A DNA stretch of 18,192 bases from an uncultured Bacilli bacterium (GCA_947587565.1 CANPYA010000011.1:1-18192), one strand, 5' to 3'; positions 1-7,731 are shown, counted from the first letter of the stretch. Notes: generated by a model not told the origin, from the sequence alone. Made by a program: numbers and translations.

Positions 1-1
1 A

Positions 2-37
2 TTAGTAAAATATTTGGAAAGGAAAAATAAGAAATGA
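2..37 (+). CDS. 3' end of an upstream gene, possibly an AbiEi/DUF6088-type antitoxin (partial)
   Basis: The window opens inside what may be the end of a gene. The frame starting at base 2 is open and ends at TGA 35-37, which overlaps the ATG of the next gene in an ATGA arrangement (last residues LVKYLERKNKK). The frame starting at base 1 is also open, to TAA 28-30, so the frame is not certain. AbiEii toxins are normally encoded just after their AbiEi-family antitoxin, often with such overlaps, so an antitoxin is the expected neighbour. Too little remains to recognise the protein. Confidence 0.35.
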   Translation, partial: LVKYLERKNKK

Positions 38-894
38 ATAATATTATTGAGCAAATGTTAGATAAATATACTATCAAGAATATTAATGATGAAATAAATG
101 CTTTAAAAGAAATCATTCAAGAGATTGTCTTATCGGGGTTATCTCGGGGAGGATTCTTTGATGAAGCGGCTTTTTATGGGGGAACAGCTTTAAGAATATT
201 TTATAAATTAGATCGATTTTCAGAAGATTTAGATTTTGCTTTAATTACACCAAATAAAGATTTTGATTTAAGTAAGTATTTTAATAGTATTGAAAAAGAA
301 TTAAATGCTTATGGTTTAAATTTAGTAATTAGTTCCAAACAAAAAAGTTCTGATTCTAATATATCTTCGGCCTTTTTAAAGGGCAATACTTTAGAACATA
401 TTTTAAAGTTTTTTCCTGAGAATGAAAATTTTAAATATAATCAAATCTTAAAAGATATTAAAATAAAATTTGAAGTAGATATAAATCCTCCTCTAGGTGC
501 TACTTATGAATTACAATATAAATTATTACCTAGTCCTCATCAAATAAGATTATATGATAAAGAATCTTTATTAGCGGGTAAAATTCATGCTATATTGTGT
601 CGTAATTGGCAAATGCGCACTAAAGGAAGAGACTTATATGATTATGTTTTCTTTTTATCAAATAATGTTAAAGTTAATTTAGAATTATTAAAAAATAAAT
701 TAATTGAGTCAAATTATATAGATAATAATGCTGATTTTAACATTGATGTTTTAAAAGAATTACTAATTAAAAAATTTAATGAAATAGATTATGATGATGC
801 TAAAAATGATATTATTCCTTTTATTAAAGATGTTACAAGTATTAATATTTGGAGTAAAGAATTTTTTATTAGTATTACCGATAAATTAAGTTAG
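34..894 (+). CDS. AbiEii/AbiGii-family nucleotidyltransferase toxin
   Basis: This is a predicted cytoplasmic toxin of a type IV (AbiE-like) toxin-antitoxin or phage-abortive-infection system. The family are DNA polymerase beta-like nucleotidyltransferases; some members add nucleotides to tRNA ends, but the target here is unknown. The 286 residues show the family signature in order: GGTALR at 49-54, then RFSEDLDF at 61-68 with the metal-binding Asp pair D65 and D67, and the C-terminal KGRDLYD motif at 197-203 preceded by K183. Length fits the family. An AAGGAA ribosome binding site lies about 10 bases before the ATG, inside the end of the preceding gene, so the two are probably co-transcribed. 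The antitoxin is almost wholly outside the window. All key residues are present, so the gene looks intact. The family call is firm; the toxin role is inferred from family membership. Confidence 0.85.
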   Translation: MNNIIEQMLDKYTIKNINDEINALKEIIQEIVLSGLSRGGFFDEAAFYGGTALRIFYKLDRFSEDLDFALITPNKDFDLSKYFNSIEKELNAYGLNLVISSKQKSSDSNISSAFLKGNTLEHILKFFPENENFKYNQILKDIKIKFEVDINPPLGATYELQYKLLPSPHQIRLYDKESLLAGKIHAILCRNWQMRTKGRDLYDYVFFLSNNVKVNLELLKNKLIESNYIDNNADFNIDVLKELLIKKFNEIDYDDAKNDIIPFIKDVTSINIWSKEFFISITDKLS

Positions 895-959
895 TAGTGT
901 CTAATTTATGCCAATATTTGACAAAAATTGTAATCTTTCACAAAAATAGTTAGAAATTA

Positions 960-968
960 TGGTACAAT
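960..968 (+). promoter_or_regulatory. Extended -10 promoter of the dockerin hydrolase operon
   Basis: TGG at 960-962 followed by TACAAT at 963-968 forms an extended -10 (TGN plus hexamer). No good -35 sits at 16-18 bases; TTGACA at 918-923 is too far upstream. Transcription would begin near 975, just before the ribosome binding site. The upstream in-frame ATG at 959 overlaps this element, which argues that translation really starts at 992. Confidence 0.5.
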
Positions 969-991
969 TAAATAAGAAGGTAGGAAATGTA

Positions 992-2716
992 ATGAAAAAT
1001 AAACGTATTTATTTATTAATTATGTTTCTTTTAGTATTTATTTTAAATACTAAGTTTTGTTATGCCGAAATTTATAAAGGAAAATTAACCGGGGAAAGCG
1101 TTTACTTACGTAGTGGACCAGGAACGAATTATAGTTCTTTGAAAACTTTAAGTAAAGGTAGTGAATATAATTTAGTCGATAATACACTACATAAATCGGA
1201 AAATGAGTCTTGTTCTAAGGGTTGGTATAAGATTTATTATGAAGGAAGCGCTACCGGATATGTTTGTAGTGATTATATTGAAGTATCAGTAGTAACATTT
1301 AATGAAACAGCGACAACAGATTGTGAAAAGAAAATGAGTGAAGCAGGGTTCCCATCTTCTTATTGGCCAGGATTATGTTCGATCCAAGAAGCCCATCCCA
1401 CTTGGCAATTTAAATCTATTCCAACAGGACTTGATTGGAGTAGTGCGGTTGATTCGGAAAGTGCTTGTGGTAAAAGTTATATAGCAAGTAGTATACCTAC
1501 CAATATTGATAGTACTTGTAAAAATCAATACACTAAAACATGGTATCCAGCATCATCTAGTGCGGTTGCTTATTATATGGACCCAAGGAACTTTTTAACG
1601 GAACAATATATCTTTCAATTTGAATATTTAAAATATGATGATGGTTTAACAAGTTTGTATCCAACGGCTTGTTCCAATATTATTGGTGGTGCCGAATTTT
1701 ATAAATATCATTTAGGTATTGGGAATAATTTAGGTGATATTATTACGGCAGCTTGTAAAGAAACTAATGTTAGTCCGATTTTTATATCTTCAAGGATTTT
1801 ACAAGAAATGGGTAATAGTAATTCATTATATAATCTTTATAGTGGCGTTTATGAAGGTTATCAAGGATTTTATAATTTTTATAACTTTGGGGTAACAGAT
1901 AGTTGTGCAACAACTTATGGCACTAGTTATTGTGGACTAGAATATGCTAAAAATAACTCCTGGTATGGTTTAAGTGCCGCGATTAAAGGAGGAGCAAGTC
2001 AAATAGCCAGTTCTTACATAAATAAAGGTCAATATACGGGTTACTTACAAAAATTTAATGTTGTCCCAACCGAGAGTAATAAATTATATGGTCATCAATA
2101 TATGACAAATATTGGCGCTCCTTCAAGTGAAGCTAAATCAGCTTATAATTCTTATAAAAAATCTAATTTATTAGAAAATGTCTTTGTTTTCTATATTCCC
2201 GTTTATAATAATATGAATGAAAATAATTATGGAAGCACAAATGGCGCAGTTGAATCTCCAGAAGAAGAAAAGAAAACAACGATGGATGTTAGTACAATTG
2301 TTGTAAGTTCCGGTTATCATTATGCCACAGGTAAAATAACAGGTATTAATCCAAGTACAAGTGTTAGTACTTTAAAAGGAAGCTTAGAAAGTATCGCGGG
2401 TTCTGGTAATGTTCAAATAAAAGATGCTAAAGATACTTTAGTAACGGAAGGAAATGTCGGAACGGGATTTAAAATAGTTATTAATAATGAAAGCACTAGT
2501 GAAACTTTAAATGTCGTAATTAATGGTGATACTTCCGGTGATGGAGTTATTAATGCACTAGATTTATTACAAGTGCAAAAAAATATTTTAAAAACTTATA
2601 CTTTAAGTGGTTCATATATGGAGGCTGGGGATACCTCAGATGATGGTGTCGTGAATGCCTTAGATTTATTACAAATTCAAAAGAATATTTTAGGAACATA
2701 TACAATAGCACAATAG
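992..2716 (+). CDS. Exported SH3b / N-acetylglucosaminidase (GH73-like) with C-terminal type I dockerin
   Basis: This is a secreted wall hydrolase predicted to cut peptidoglycan glycan strands. The chosen start is ATG 992 (574 residues): it gives a clean signal peptide (MKNKR, hydrophobic core, cleavage after A25), has AGAAGG at 975-980, and the upstream ATG at 959 lies in the -10 element. Domains in order: bacterial SH3 at about 26-98 (VYLRSGPGTNYS); a glucosaminidase region at about 115-390 with YYMDPRNFL, a likely catalytic Glu E272 in SRILQEMG, and the GYEGYYNF-like and HQYM segments typical of clostridial beta-N-acetylglucosaminidases; a short beta-rich linker; then a dockerin from 512 to the end. 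The dockerin has two calcium loops, GDTSGDGVINALD and GDTSDDGVVNALD, each with the D-x-S-x-D-x3-N-x2-D ligand pattern and a following LLQxQKNIL helix. The mature protein has ten Cys, which is unusual for a monoderm exported protein. The next gene, 15 bases on, encodes a cohesin-like protein. Confidence 0.85.
   Translation: MKNKRIYLLIMFLLVFILNTKFCYAEIYKGKLTGESVYLRSGPGTNYSSLKTLSKGSEYNLVDNTLHKSENESCSKGWYKIYYEGSATGYVCSDYIEVSVVTFNETATTDCEKKMSEAGFPSSYWPGLCSIQEAHPTWQFKSIPTGLDWSSAVDSESACGKSYIASSIPTNIDSTCKNQYTKTWYPASSSAVAYYMDPRNFLTEQYIFQFEYLKYDDGLTSLYPTACSNIIGGAEFYKYHLGIGNNLGDIITAACKETNVSPIFISSRILQEMGNSNSLYNLYSGVYEGYQGFYNFYNFGVTDSCATTYGTSYCGLEYAKNNSWYGLSAAIKGGASQIASSYINKGQYTGYLQKFNVVPTESNKLYGHQYMTNIGAPSSEAKSAYNSYKKSNLLENVFVFYIPVYNNMNENNYGSTNGAVESPEEEKKTTMDVSTIVVSSGYHYATGKITGINPSTSVSTLKGSLESIAGSGNVQIKDAKDTLVTEGNVGTGFKIVINNESTSETLNVVINGDTSGDGVINALDLLQVQKNILKTYTLSGSYMEAGDTSDDGVVNALDLLQIQKNILGTYTIAQ
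2525..2713 (+). other. Two-repeat dockerin module (within the hydrolase gene)
   Basis: Two tandem 22-residue segments start at residues 512 and 546 of the 574-residue protein. Both contain the EF-hand-like calcium loop with Asp at positions 1, 5 and 12, Ser at 3 and Asn at 9, followed by a near-identical helix. The residues that follow Asn9 in the loop are Ala-Leu in both copies. That resembles the Ala-Leu/Ile-type recognition positions of Clostridium cellulolyticum dockerins more than the Ser-Thr of C. thermocellum. The symmetry of the copies is compatible with two-way (dual-mode) cohesin binding. Confidence 0.85.
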
Positions 2717-2731
2717 AAAGGGAGTAAAAAA

Positions 2732-4315
2732 ATGCGTAAATTAAATAAAATATTAATGTTTGTTCTATGTTTATTATTAGTACCTAGTTTGGTTAAAGCC
2801 GGAAGTGGAACAATTACCGTTTCGGGTTCTAGTCAAGCAGTTGTGGGGAATACGGTCACAATAACCGTTAAGCTTAGTAGTGGTACTGGTATTGGTAGTT
2901 GGCAAATGCAACTTAATTACGATAAGAGTTATTTACAACTTACTTCATCTTCGGCGGAAGCTGGTGGTACAGTCATGGCTAATTCATCAACCAGTGGCAT
3001 TAAATCTAAATCTTATACCTTTAAATTTAAAACTTTAAAAACAGGTTCTACAAAAGTTTCAGTAAGTAGTTATGAAGCTTATGCTTTTAGTGATATGAGT
3101 GAAATAAGTTTAACTGGTGGAAGTAAAACAATTAAAATAATTACTCAACAAGAATTAGAGGCCTCATATTCTAAAGATAACAATTTAAAAAATTTAACTG
3201 TAGAAGGTTATGAATTAACGCCAGCATTCTCTAAAGATACTTTAAATTATGTGGTAAATGTCCCTGAAGGAACAACGAGTGTTAATATCAAAGCCGAAAA
3301 GAGTGATAGTAAATCAACAGTAAGTGGTGATGGAACGATTGAAGTATCGGAAGGCACAAATAATGTGGCCATTACTGTAAGAGCGGAGAATGGTAGTGAA
3401 AAAACTTATAATGTTGCTGTTAATGTTATTGATCAAAATCCGATTAATGTCAATGTAGATAATACTAATTTTACTGTTGTTAAATTAAGAAATAATTATC
3501 ATTGTCCCGATTTATTTACAGAAAGTGAAGTAACTATTGATGGTTTTCAAATACCTTCCTGTGTTAATGAAAAAATTGATTATACTTTAGTAGGTCTTAA
3601 AAAAGATGATGGTACAGTTATAAATTATATATATAATGATAATAAGTATACCCAATATATTGAAACTACCGGAACTAGTTTAAAAGTAATTATCTTAGAT
3701 AGTAAGAATCCTTTAAAAGGTTATGAAAAAGTTAAAGCTACTATTGATGATCATGAGTATAATGTTTTTAAGTATAATGGTTCTAAAAATTATGTAGTTT
3801 ATGGTATCAATATTGAAACAGGTGTTAAAGATTTCTATGTTTATGATACAGTGAATAAAACATTTTCTACTTATGATAAAAGTGAAGTCGAAGATTTAGA
3901 AAAGCAAAATGAAACTTATCTTTATGTTATTATTGCTTTTGGTAGTGCTCTATTATTATCATTTGTATGTTTAATTAGTTTAAGTAGTAGTAAGAAAAAA
4001 TTAAAAAAGATGATTTTAAATAATAGTGAAATTGTAAAAAATATTAATAAGGAAGAAAAACAAGATAAGAAAAAGAAAAAAGAGAAAAAAATAGAATCAG
4101 AAGAAGAAAAAACTGATGAAGTAAAAAAAGAAGAAGATAAAGGGGAAGAAATTAAAGAAGAGAAAGATCAAACTAAAACTATTGAAATAACTAATGATGA
4201 AGATGATGATGAATTTTTAAGGGATGTTAGTCCGAAAGAAAAGAAAAAAAGAGATAAACAAAGGAAAAAAGAAGAAAAGAAAAGATTAAAAGAAGAACAA
4301 GAAGATAATAATTAA
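2732..4315 (+). CDS. Membrane-anchored cohesin-like / cadherin-like beta-sandwich protein with charged cytoplasmic tail
   Basis: This is a predicted surface receptor for the dockerin-bearing hydrolase encoded just upstream (15-base gap, AAAGGGAG ribosome binding site, probable operon). Domains of the 527 residues: signal peptide 1-23 (cleavage after VKA); a cohesin-like beta-sandwich at about 24-136 (GNTVTITVKLSS, IGSWQMQLNYD, YTFKFKTLKTG); a cadherin-like beta-sandwich (PF12733-type) at about 150-232 (NLTVEGYELTPAFSKDTLNY, NGSEKTYNVAV); an unrecognised domain at about 233-393 with C258 and C277, possibly a disulfide; a transmembrane helix at about 396-418; and a cytoplasmic tail at 421-527 made almost wholly of Lys and Glu, likely helical or coiled. 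There is no LPxTG-type signal, so the helix is the anchor. The cohesin call rests on fold-like sequence pattern and on the dockerin next door. A generic Ig-like adhesin is the alternative. Confidence 0.72.
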   Translation: MRKLNKILMFVLCLLLVPSLVKAGSGTITVSGSSQAVVGNTVTITVKLSSGTGIGSWQMQLNYDKSYLQLTSSSAEAGGTVMANSSTSGIKSKSYTFKFKTLKTGSTKVSVSSYEAYAFSDMSEISLTGGSKTIKIITQQELEASYSKDNNLKNLTVEGYELTPAFSKDTLNYVVNVPEGTTSVNIKAEKSDSKSTVSGDGTIEVSEGTNNVAITVRAENGSEKTYNVAVNVIDQNPINVNVDNTNFTVVKLRNNYHCPDLFTESEVTIDGFQIPSCVNEKIDYTLVGLKKDDGTVINYIYNDNKYTQYIETTGTSLKVIILDSKNPLKGYEKVKATIDDHEYNVFKYNGSKNYVVYGINIETGVKDFYVYDTVNKTFSTYDKSEVEDLEKQNETYLYVIIAFGSALLLSFVCLISLSSSKKKLKKMILNNSEIVKNINKEEKQDKKKKKEKKIESEEEKTDEVKKEEDKGEEIKEEKDQTKTIEITNDEDDDEFLRDVSPKEKKKRDKQRKKEEKKRLKEEQEDNN

Positions 4316-4330
4316 AGTAGTAATGTCAAT

Positions 4331-4386
4331 AATATTAAAACTTAGCTTAATTTTTCATAAATATTAAAACTTAGCTTAATTTTTCA
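4331..4386 (+). repeat. 27-bp perfect direct repeat, two copies, just upstream of the ileS promoter
   Basis: Positions 4331-4357 and 4360-4386 are identical over 27 bases (a period of 29). The second copy ends one base before the -35 hexamer. Each copy can fold weakly (ATTAA pairing with TTAAT, followed by a T run), so the pair could act as weak terminators of the cohesin operon. They could equally be tandem binding sites for a regulator. No function is proven. Confidence 0.8.
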
Positions 4387-4387
4387 G

Positions 4388-4416
4388 TTGACTAAATGCT
4401 ATTTTTTGAATATAAT
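4388..4416 (+). promoter_or_regulatory. Sigma-A-type promoter of the T-box/ileS transcript
   Basis: The -35 is TTGACT (4388-4393), the spacer is 17 bases, and the -10 is TATAAT (4411-4416). This is among the closest matches to consensus in the window. Transcription should start near 4423, at the beginning of the T-box leader. Confidence 0.8.
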
Positions 4417-4422
4417 TGATAA

Positions 4423-4637
4423 TGTAATTTGAAAAACACAGACAAGACACGTAAATTAAAGGGAATTTCAAGAGAGTTAGTGGTGGGTGCAAACTAATAA
4501 AGGAAATTTAATTTATATCACTTGTTAGTTGATTATGGAAATAATCCGTTGATGGCGTTAACATAAAGAGTGTGATTAAATTCATAAATTAAGGTGGTAC
4601 CGCGGTAAATTCGCCCTTAAGTTTATGAATTTTTTTA
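4423..4637 (+). ncRNA. T-box riboswitch leader, isoleucine-specific
   Basis: This leader senses uncharged tRNA-Ile and controls read-through into ileS. The diagnostic T-box sequence AAGGTGGTACCGCG is at 4591-4604. Stem I can be drawn: ACAAG (4442-4446) pairs with CTTGT (4521-4525), and AAATTAAA (4453-4460) pairs with TTTAATTT (4507-4514). These two helices flank a specifier loop whose 3' side is ATATCA (4515-4520). ATC at 4517-4519, followed by the usual purine, is an Ile codon and matches the downstream gene. An apical arm pairs TTAGT (4477-4481) with ACTAA (4493-4497) after an AGAGAG element. A stem III-like hairpin is GATTAT/ATAATC at 4531-4546. The leader ends in a strong terminator that competes with the antiterminator. 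Confidence 0.95.
4578..4636 (+). terminator. T-box conditional terminator
   Basis: The left arm 4578-4594 pairs with 4615-4632 over 17 base pairs, with one bulged G at 4621. A T run ends at 4636. The left arm includes the start of the T-box sequence, so binding of uncharged tRNA to the antiterminator would prevent this hairpin. Confidence 0.9.
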
Positions 4638-4658
4638 TTGAAGAAAGGTTGGATGTTT

Positions 4659-7600
4659 ATGCAAAAATTTGAAAGTTTAGATAGTAGAAAGGTATCTTTA
4701 GTTGAAGAAAGTATTAGAGAAAAATTTATTAAAGATAAAATCTTAGATAGATGTATTGAAAATAGAAAAGATGCTCCTTATTGGGTATTTTATGATGGAC
4801 CTGCTACTGCCAATGGAATGCCTGGTTTACATCACATGGTAGCTAAATTCTTAAAAGATGCTTTTTGTAAATATAAAACAATGCAAGGTTATAAAGTTTT
4901 AAGAAAAATTGGTTGGGATACTCATGGGTTACCAGTAGAAGTGCAAGTTGAAAAGCATCTTGGTTTTGAATCAAAGAATGACATTGAAAATTATGGTATT
5001 AAAGAATTTAATGAAGAATGTCGGAAAGCTGTTTGGGAAAATGAAAAATCATTCTGTGATTTAACTAATAAAATGGGTCAATTTATCGACTTAGAGAATC
5101 GTTATATAACTTATGATAATAATTATATTGAAACGGAATGGTGGATTTTAAAGAAATTCTTTGATGAAGGATTATTCTATGAAGGAAGTAAAATACTTCC
5201 ATATTGTCCAAGATGTGGAACAGGTCTTGCTTCTCATGAAGTTGCTCAAGGTTATAAAGAAGTACCAGTTGATACGGTAATTGTTCCAATGAAGAAGAAG
5301 GGTGAAGATGTTTACTTTTTAGTTTGGACGACAACTCCTTGGACATTACTTGCTAATTTAGCTATTTGTGTAAATCCTAAAGAAAACTATGTATTAGTGG
5401 AATCTAAAGGTTATAAATTTATTGTGGCTGAAAAACTGGCTAATCAAGTTCTAGGTGATGAATATACTGTTTTAGAAACTTATAAAGGTAAAGACTTAGA
5501 ATATATGGAATATGAACAATTAATTCCAGAAATTAAAATTGATAAAAAAGCTTTCTTTGTTATGTGTGATGAATATGTAACTATGGAAGATGGTACCGGT
5601 TTAGTTCATATTGCACCAGCTTATGGTGAAGATGATGCCAGAGTTGGTAAAAAGTATGGCCTTCCTTACATTAATCCGGTTGGTGATGATGGCTGTTATA
5701 CTGAAGGACCTTGGAAAGGTATGTTAGTCTTTGATGCGGATAAAGAAGTTATTAAATATTTAAAAGAAAATGATAAATTATTTAGAAAACAAAGAATAAC
5801 TCACAACTATCCACATTGTTGGCGTTGTAAGAGTCCTCTTTTATATTATTCTAAACCTTCTTTCTATTTAGAAATTACCAAAATTAGAGACCAAATTGTG
5901 GAAAATAATAAAAAAGTTAATTGGTATCCATCTTATGTTGGGGAAAAGAGATTTGGTAATTGGTTAGAAAATTTAAATGACTGGGCAATTTCTAGAAGTC
6001 GTTATTGGGGAACACCACTTCCTTTATGGAGATGCGAATGCGGTCATGATGAAATGCTTGGTTCAAGAAAAGAACTAGTGGAAAGAGCTATCGAAAAGAT
6101 TGATGAATCCATTGATTTACACCGTCCATATGTCGATGATGTTCATATTAAATGTCCTAAATGTGGCAAGACAATGACGAGAGTTAAAGATGTTATCGAT
6201 TGTTGGTTTGATTCTGGTGCCATGCCTTTTGCCCAATATCATTATCCATTTGAAAATGAAGAACTATTTAATACGCAATTTCCAGCTGATTTCATTTGTG
6301 AAGGTATTGACCAAACAAGAGGTTGGTTCTATTCATTAATTGTAATCTCTACATTTGTAAAAGGATGTGCCCCATATAAGAATGTTTTAGTTAATGAATT
6401 ATTACTCGATAAAAATGGGCAAAAAATGCATAAGAGTAAAGGTAATGCGATTGAACCATTTACCATTATGGAAGAATATGGGGCGGATACAGTAAGATGG
6501 TATCTTCCTTATGTATCTCCTGTATGGACTCCATTAAAATTTGATGAAGATGGTTTAAAAGAAGTTTATTCAAAATTCTTTAACCCATTAAAAAATACTT
6601 ATAATTTCTTTAGTTTATATGCAACAACGGATAATATCGATATTGAAAAATGTAATGTTAAACTAGAAGATCGAGAAGAAATTGATAAATGGTTAATTTC
6701 TAAATATAATTCTTTACTTAAAGAAGTAACTAATGGTTATGAAGAATATGATTTAAATAAAGTAGTTAGAAGTATTACTAACTTTGTATCTGATGATTTA
6801 TCAAATTGGTATATAAGACGTTGTCGTAATCGTTTCTGGGGTAGTGAATTAGATAATTCGAAAAAATCAGTTTATATTACGACTTATGAAGTTTTAGTTG
6901 GGTTATCTAAAATGATCGCCCCAATTGTTCCATATATTAGTGAAGAAATCTATACCAAATTAACGCATGAATATTCTGTTCATACAGCGGACTTCCCTAA
7001 ATATGATGAAAAATTAATTAATCCGGCATTAGAAGAAAAAATGAGTTTAGTTAAAAATTTAATTTCTTTAGGTAGAATGGTTAGAGAAGAAGCCAAGATA
7101 AAAGTTAGAACTCCACTTAGTGAAGCCATAATTGATAGTAGTGTTTATGATAAAATTGGTGATTTAGTTCCTTTAATTGAAGAAGAATTAAATGTTAAAA
7201 ATATCTTAAGTGAAAAAGATTTAAATAAATATATGAATATTACTTTAAAACCAAATTATAAAGTAGTAGGTAAGTTATTTGGAGCTAAAATTAAAGAATA
7301 TGAAGAATTCTTACAACAAAAAGATTTAAGTGAATTAAATAAAGAAGAAGTTAAATTTAATGATACGGTAATTACTAAAGAGATGTTTGAAATTAAAATA
7401 TCTTCTAAAGAAGGATTTAATGTTGGTGTTTTAGATAATTTATTTATCATTTTAAATACTAATTTAACTGATGATTTAGTTATGGAAGGTCATGCTCGGG
7501 AATTTGTTTCAAAAATTCAAAATATGCGAAAGAGTAATGATTACGAAGTAAGTGACCGGATTACAATCTATTATCAAGGTGATGAATTTAAAGAAGTAGT

Positions 7601-7727
7601 CGAGAAGTTTGGTGAATACATTCAAAATGAAACTTTAGCAACATCTATCGAAGAAAGTAATAAATCTACTGAAGAAATTAATGTTAATGGTATTAAAGTT
7701 TTAGTTAGTATTGCCAAAGTAAAGTAA
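4659..7727 (+). CDS. ileS: Isoleucyl-tRNA synthetase, type 2 (eukaryote-like form)
   Basis: This class I aminoacyl-tRNA synthetase charges tRNA-Ile in the cytoplasm. ATG 4659 (1022 residues) is preferred: AAAGG (4644-4648) lies 10 bases before it. ATG 4653 is possible but very close to that site, and the TTG at 4638 lies upstream of the ribosome binding site. The GPATANG segment leads into the HIGH box, which reads GLHH at 56-59; KMHKS at 589-593 is the second signature. The synthetic core, the editing domain after the YCPRCGTGLASHEV segment, the tRNA anticodon-binding region and a long C-terminal extension are all present. A GxHH form of HIGH, as in Bacteroidetes enzymes, with this length and C-terminus, points to type 2 IleRS, the group known for low mupirocin sensitivity. 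The Ile specifier in the T-box upstream supports the substrate. Confidence 0.95.
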   Translation: MQKFESLDSRKVSLVEESIREKFIKDKILDRCIENRKDAPYWVFYDGPATANGMPGLHHMVAKFLKDAFCKYKTMQGYKVLRKIGWDTHGLPVEVQVEKHLGFESKNDIENYGIKEFNEECRKAVWENEKSFCDLTNKMGQFIDLENRYITYDNNYIETEWWILKKFFDEGLFYEGSKILPYCPRCGTGLASHEVAQGYKEVPVDTVIVPMKKKGEDVYFLVWTTTPWTLLANLAICVNPKENYVLVESKGYKFIVAEKLANQVLGDEYTVLETYKGKDLEYMEYEQLIPEIKIDKKAFFVMCDEYVTMEDGTGLVHIAPAYGEDDARVGKKYGLPYINPVGDDGCYTEGPWKGMLVFDADKEVIKYLKENDKLFRKQRITHNYPHCWRCKSPLLYYSKPSFYLEITKIRDQIVENNKKVNWYPSYVGEKRFGNWLENLNDWAISRSRYWGTPLPLWRCECGHDEMLGSRKELVERAIEKIDESIDLHRPYVDDVHIKCPKCGKTMTRVKDVIDCWFDSGAMPFAQYHYPFENEELFNTQFPADFICEGIDQTRGWFYSLIVISTFVKGCAPYKNVLVNELLLDKNGQKMHKSKGNAIEPFTIMEEYGADTVRWYLPYVSPVWTPLKFDEDGLKEVYSKFFNPLKNTYNFFSLYATTDNIDIEKCNVKLEDREEIDKWLISKYNSLLKEVTNGYEEYDLNKVVRSITNFVSDDLSNWYIRRCRNRFWGSELDNSKKSVYITTYEVLVGLSKMIAPIVPYISEEIYTKLTHEYSVHTADFPKYDEKLINPALEEKMSLVKNLISLGRMVREEAKIKVRTPLSEAIIDSSVYDKIGDLVPLIEEELNVKNILSEKDLNKYMNITLKPNYKVVGKLFGAKIKEYEEFLQQKDLSELNKEEVKFNDTVITKEMFEIKISSKEGFNVGVLDNLFIILNTNLTDDLVMEGHAREFVSKIQNMRKSNDYEVSDRITIYYQGDEFKEVVEKFGEYIQNETLATSIEESNKSTEEINVNGIKVLVSIAKVK

Positions 7728-7731
7728 ATTA

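Noticed and set aside
918..923. Perfect TTGACA as a -35 for the dockerin operon
   Set aside because: No -10 lies 16-18 bases downstream, and the TACAAT is 39 bases away. The same holds for TTGACA at 9428-9433.
959..991. In-frame ATG at 959 as start of the hydrolase
   Set aside because: It overlaps the extended -10 element, has no ribosome binding site, and would put 11 extra residues before a clean signal peptide starting at 992.
3911..4315. Sortase signal on the cohesin-like protein
   Set aside because: No LPxTG or NPxTG-like motif precedes the helix, and the tail after it is over 100 residues, so the protein is a plain transmembrane anchor.
4331..4386. Start of a CRISPR array
   Set aside because: Only two copies with a two-base gap, so there are no spacers, and no cas gene is nearby.
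4638..4658. TTG 4638 as the ileS start
   Set aside because: It lies upstream of the AAAGG ribosome binding site and directly after the T-box terminator; ATG 4659 fits better.
5083..5346. Reverse-strand open frame inside ileS, and similar ones at 7256-7450, 8253-8444 and 17043-17276
   Set aside because: They lie wholly inside well-supported genes on the opposite strand and show no ribosome binding sites or recognisable domains.
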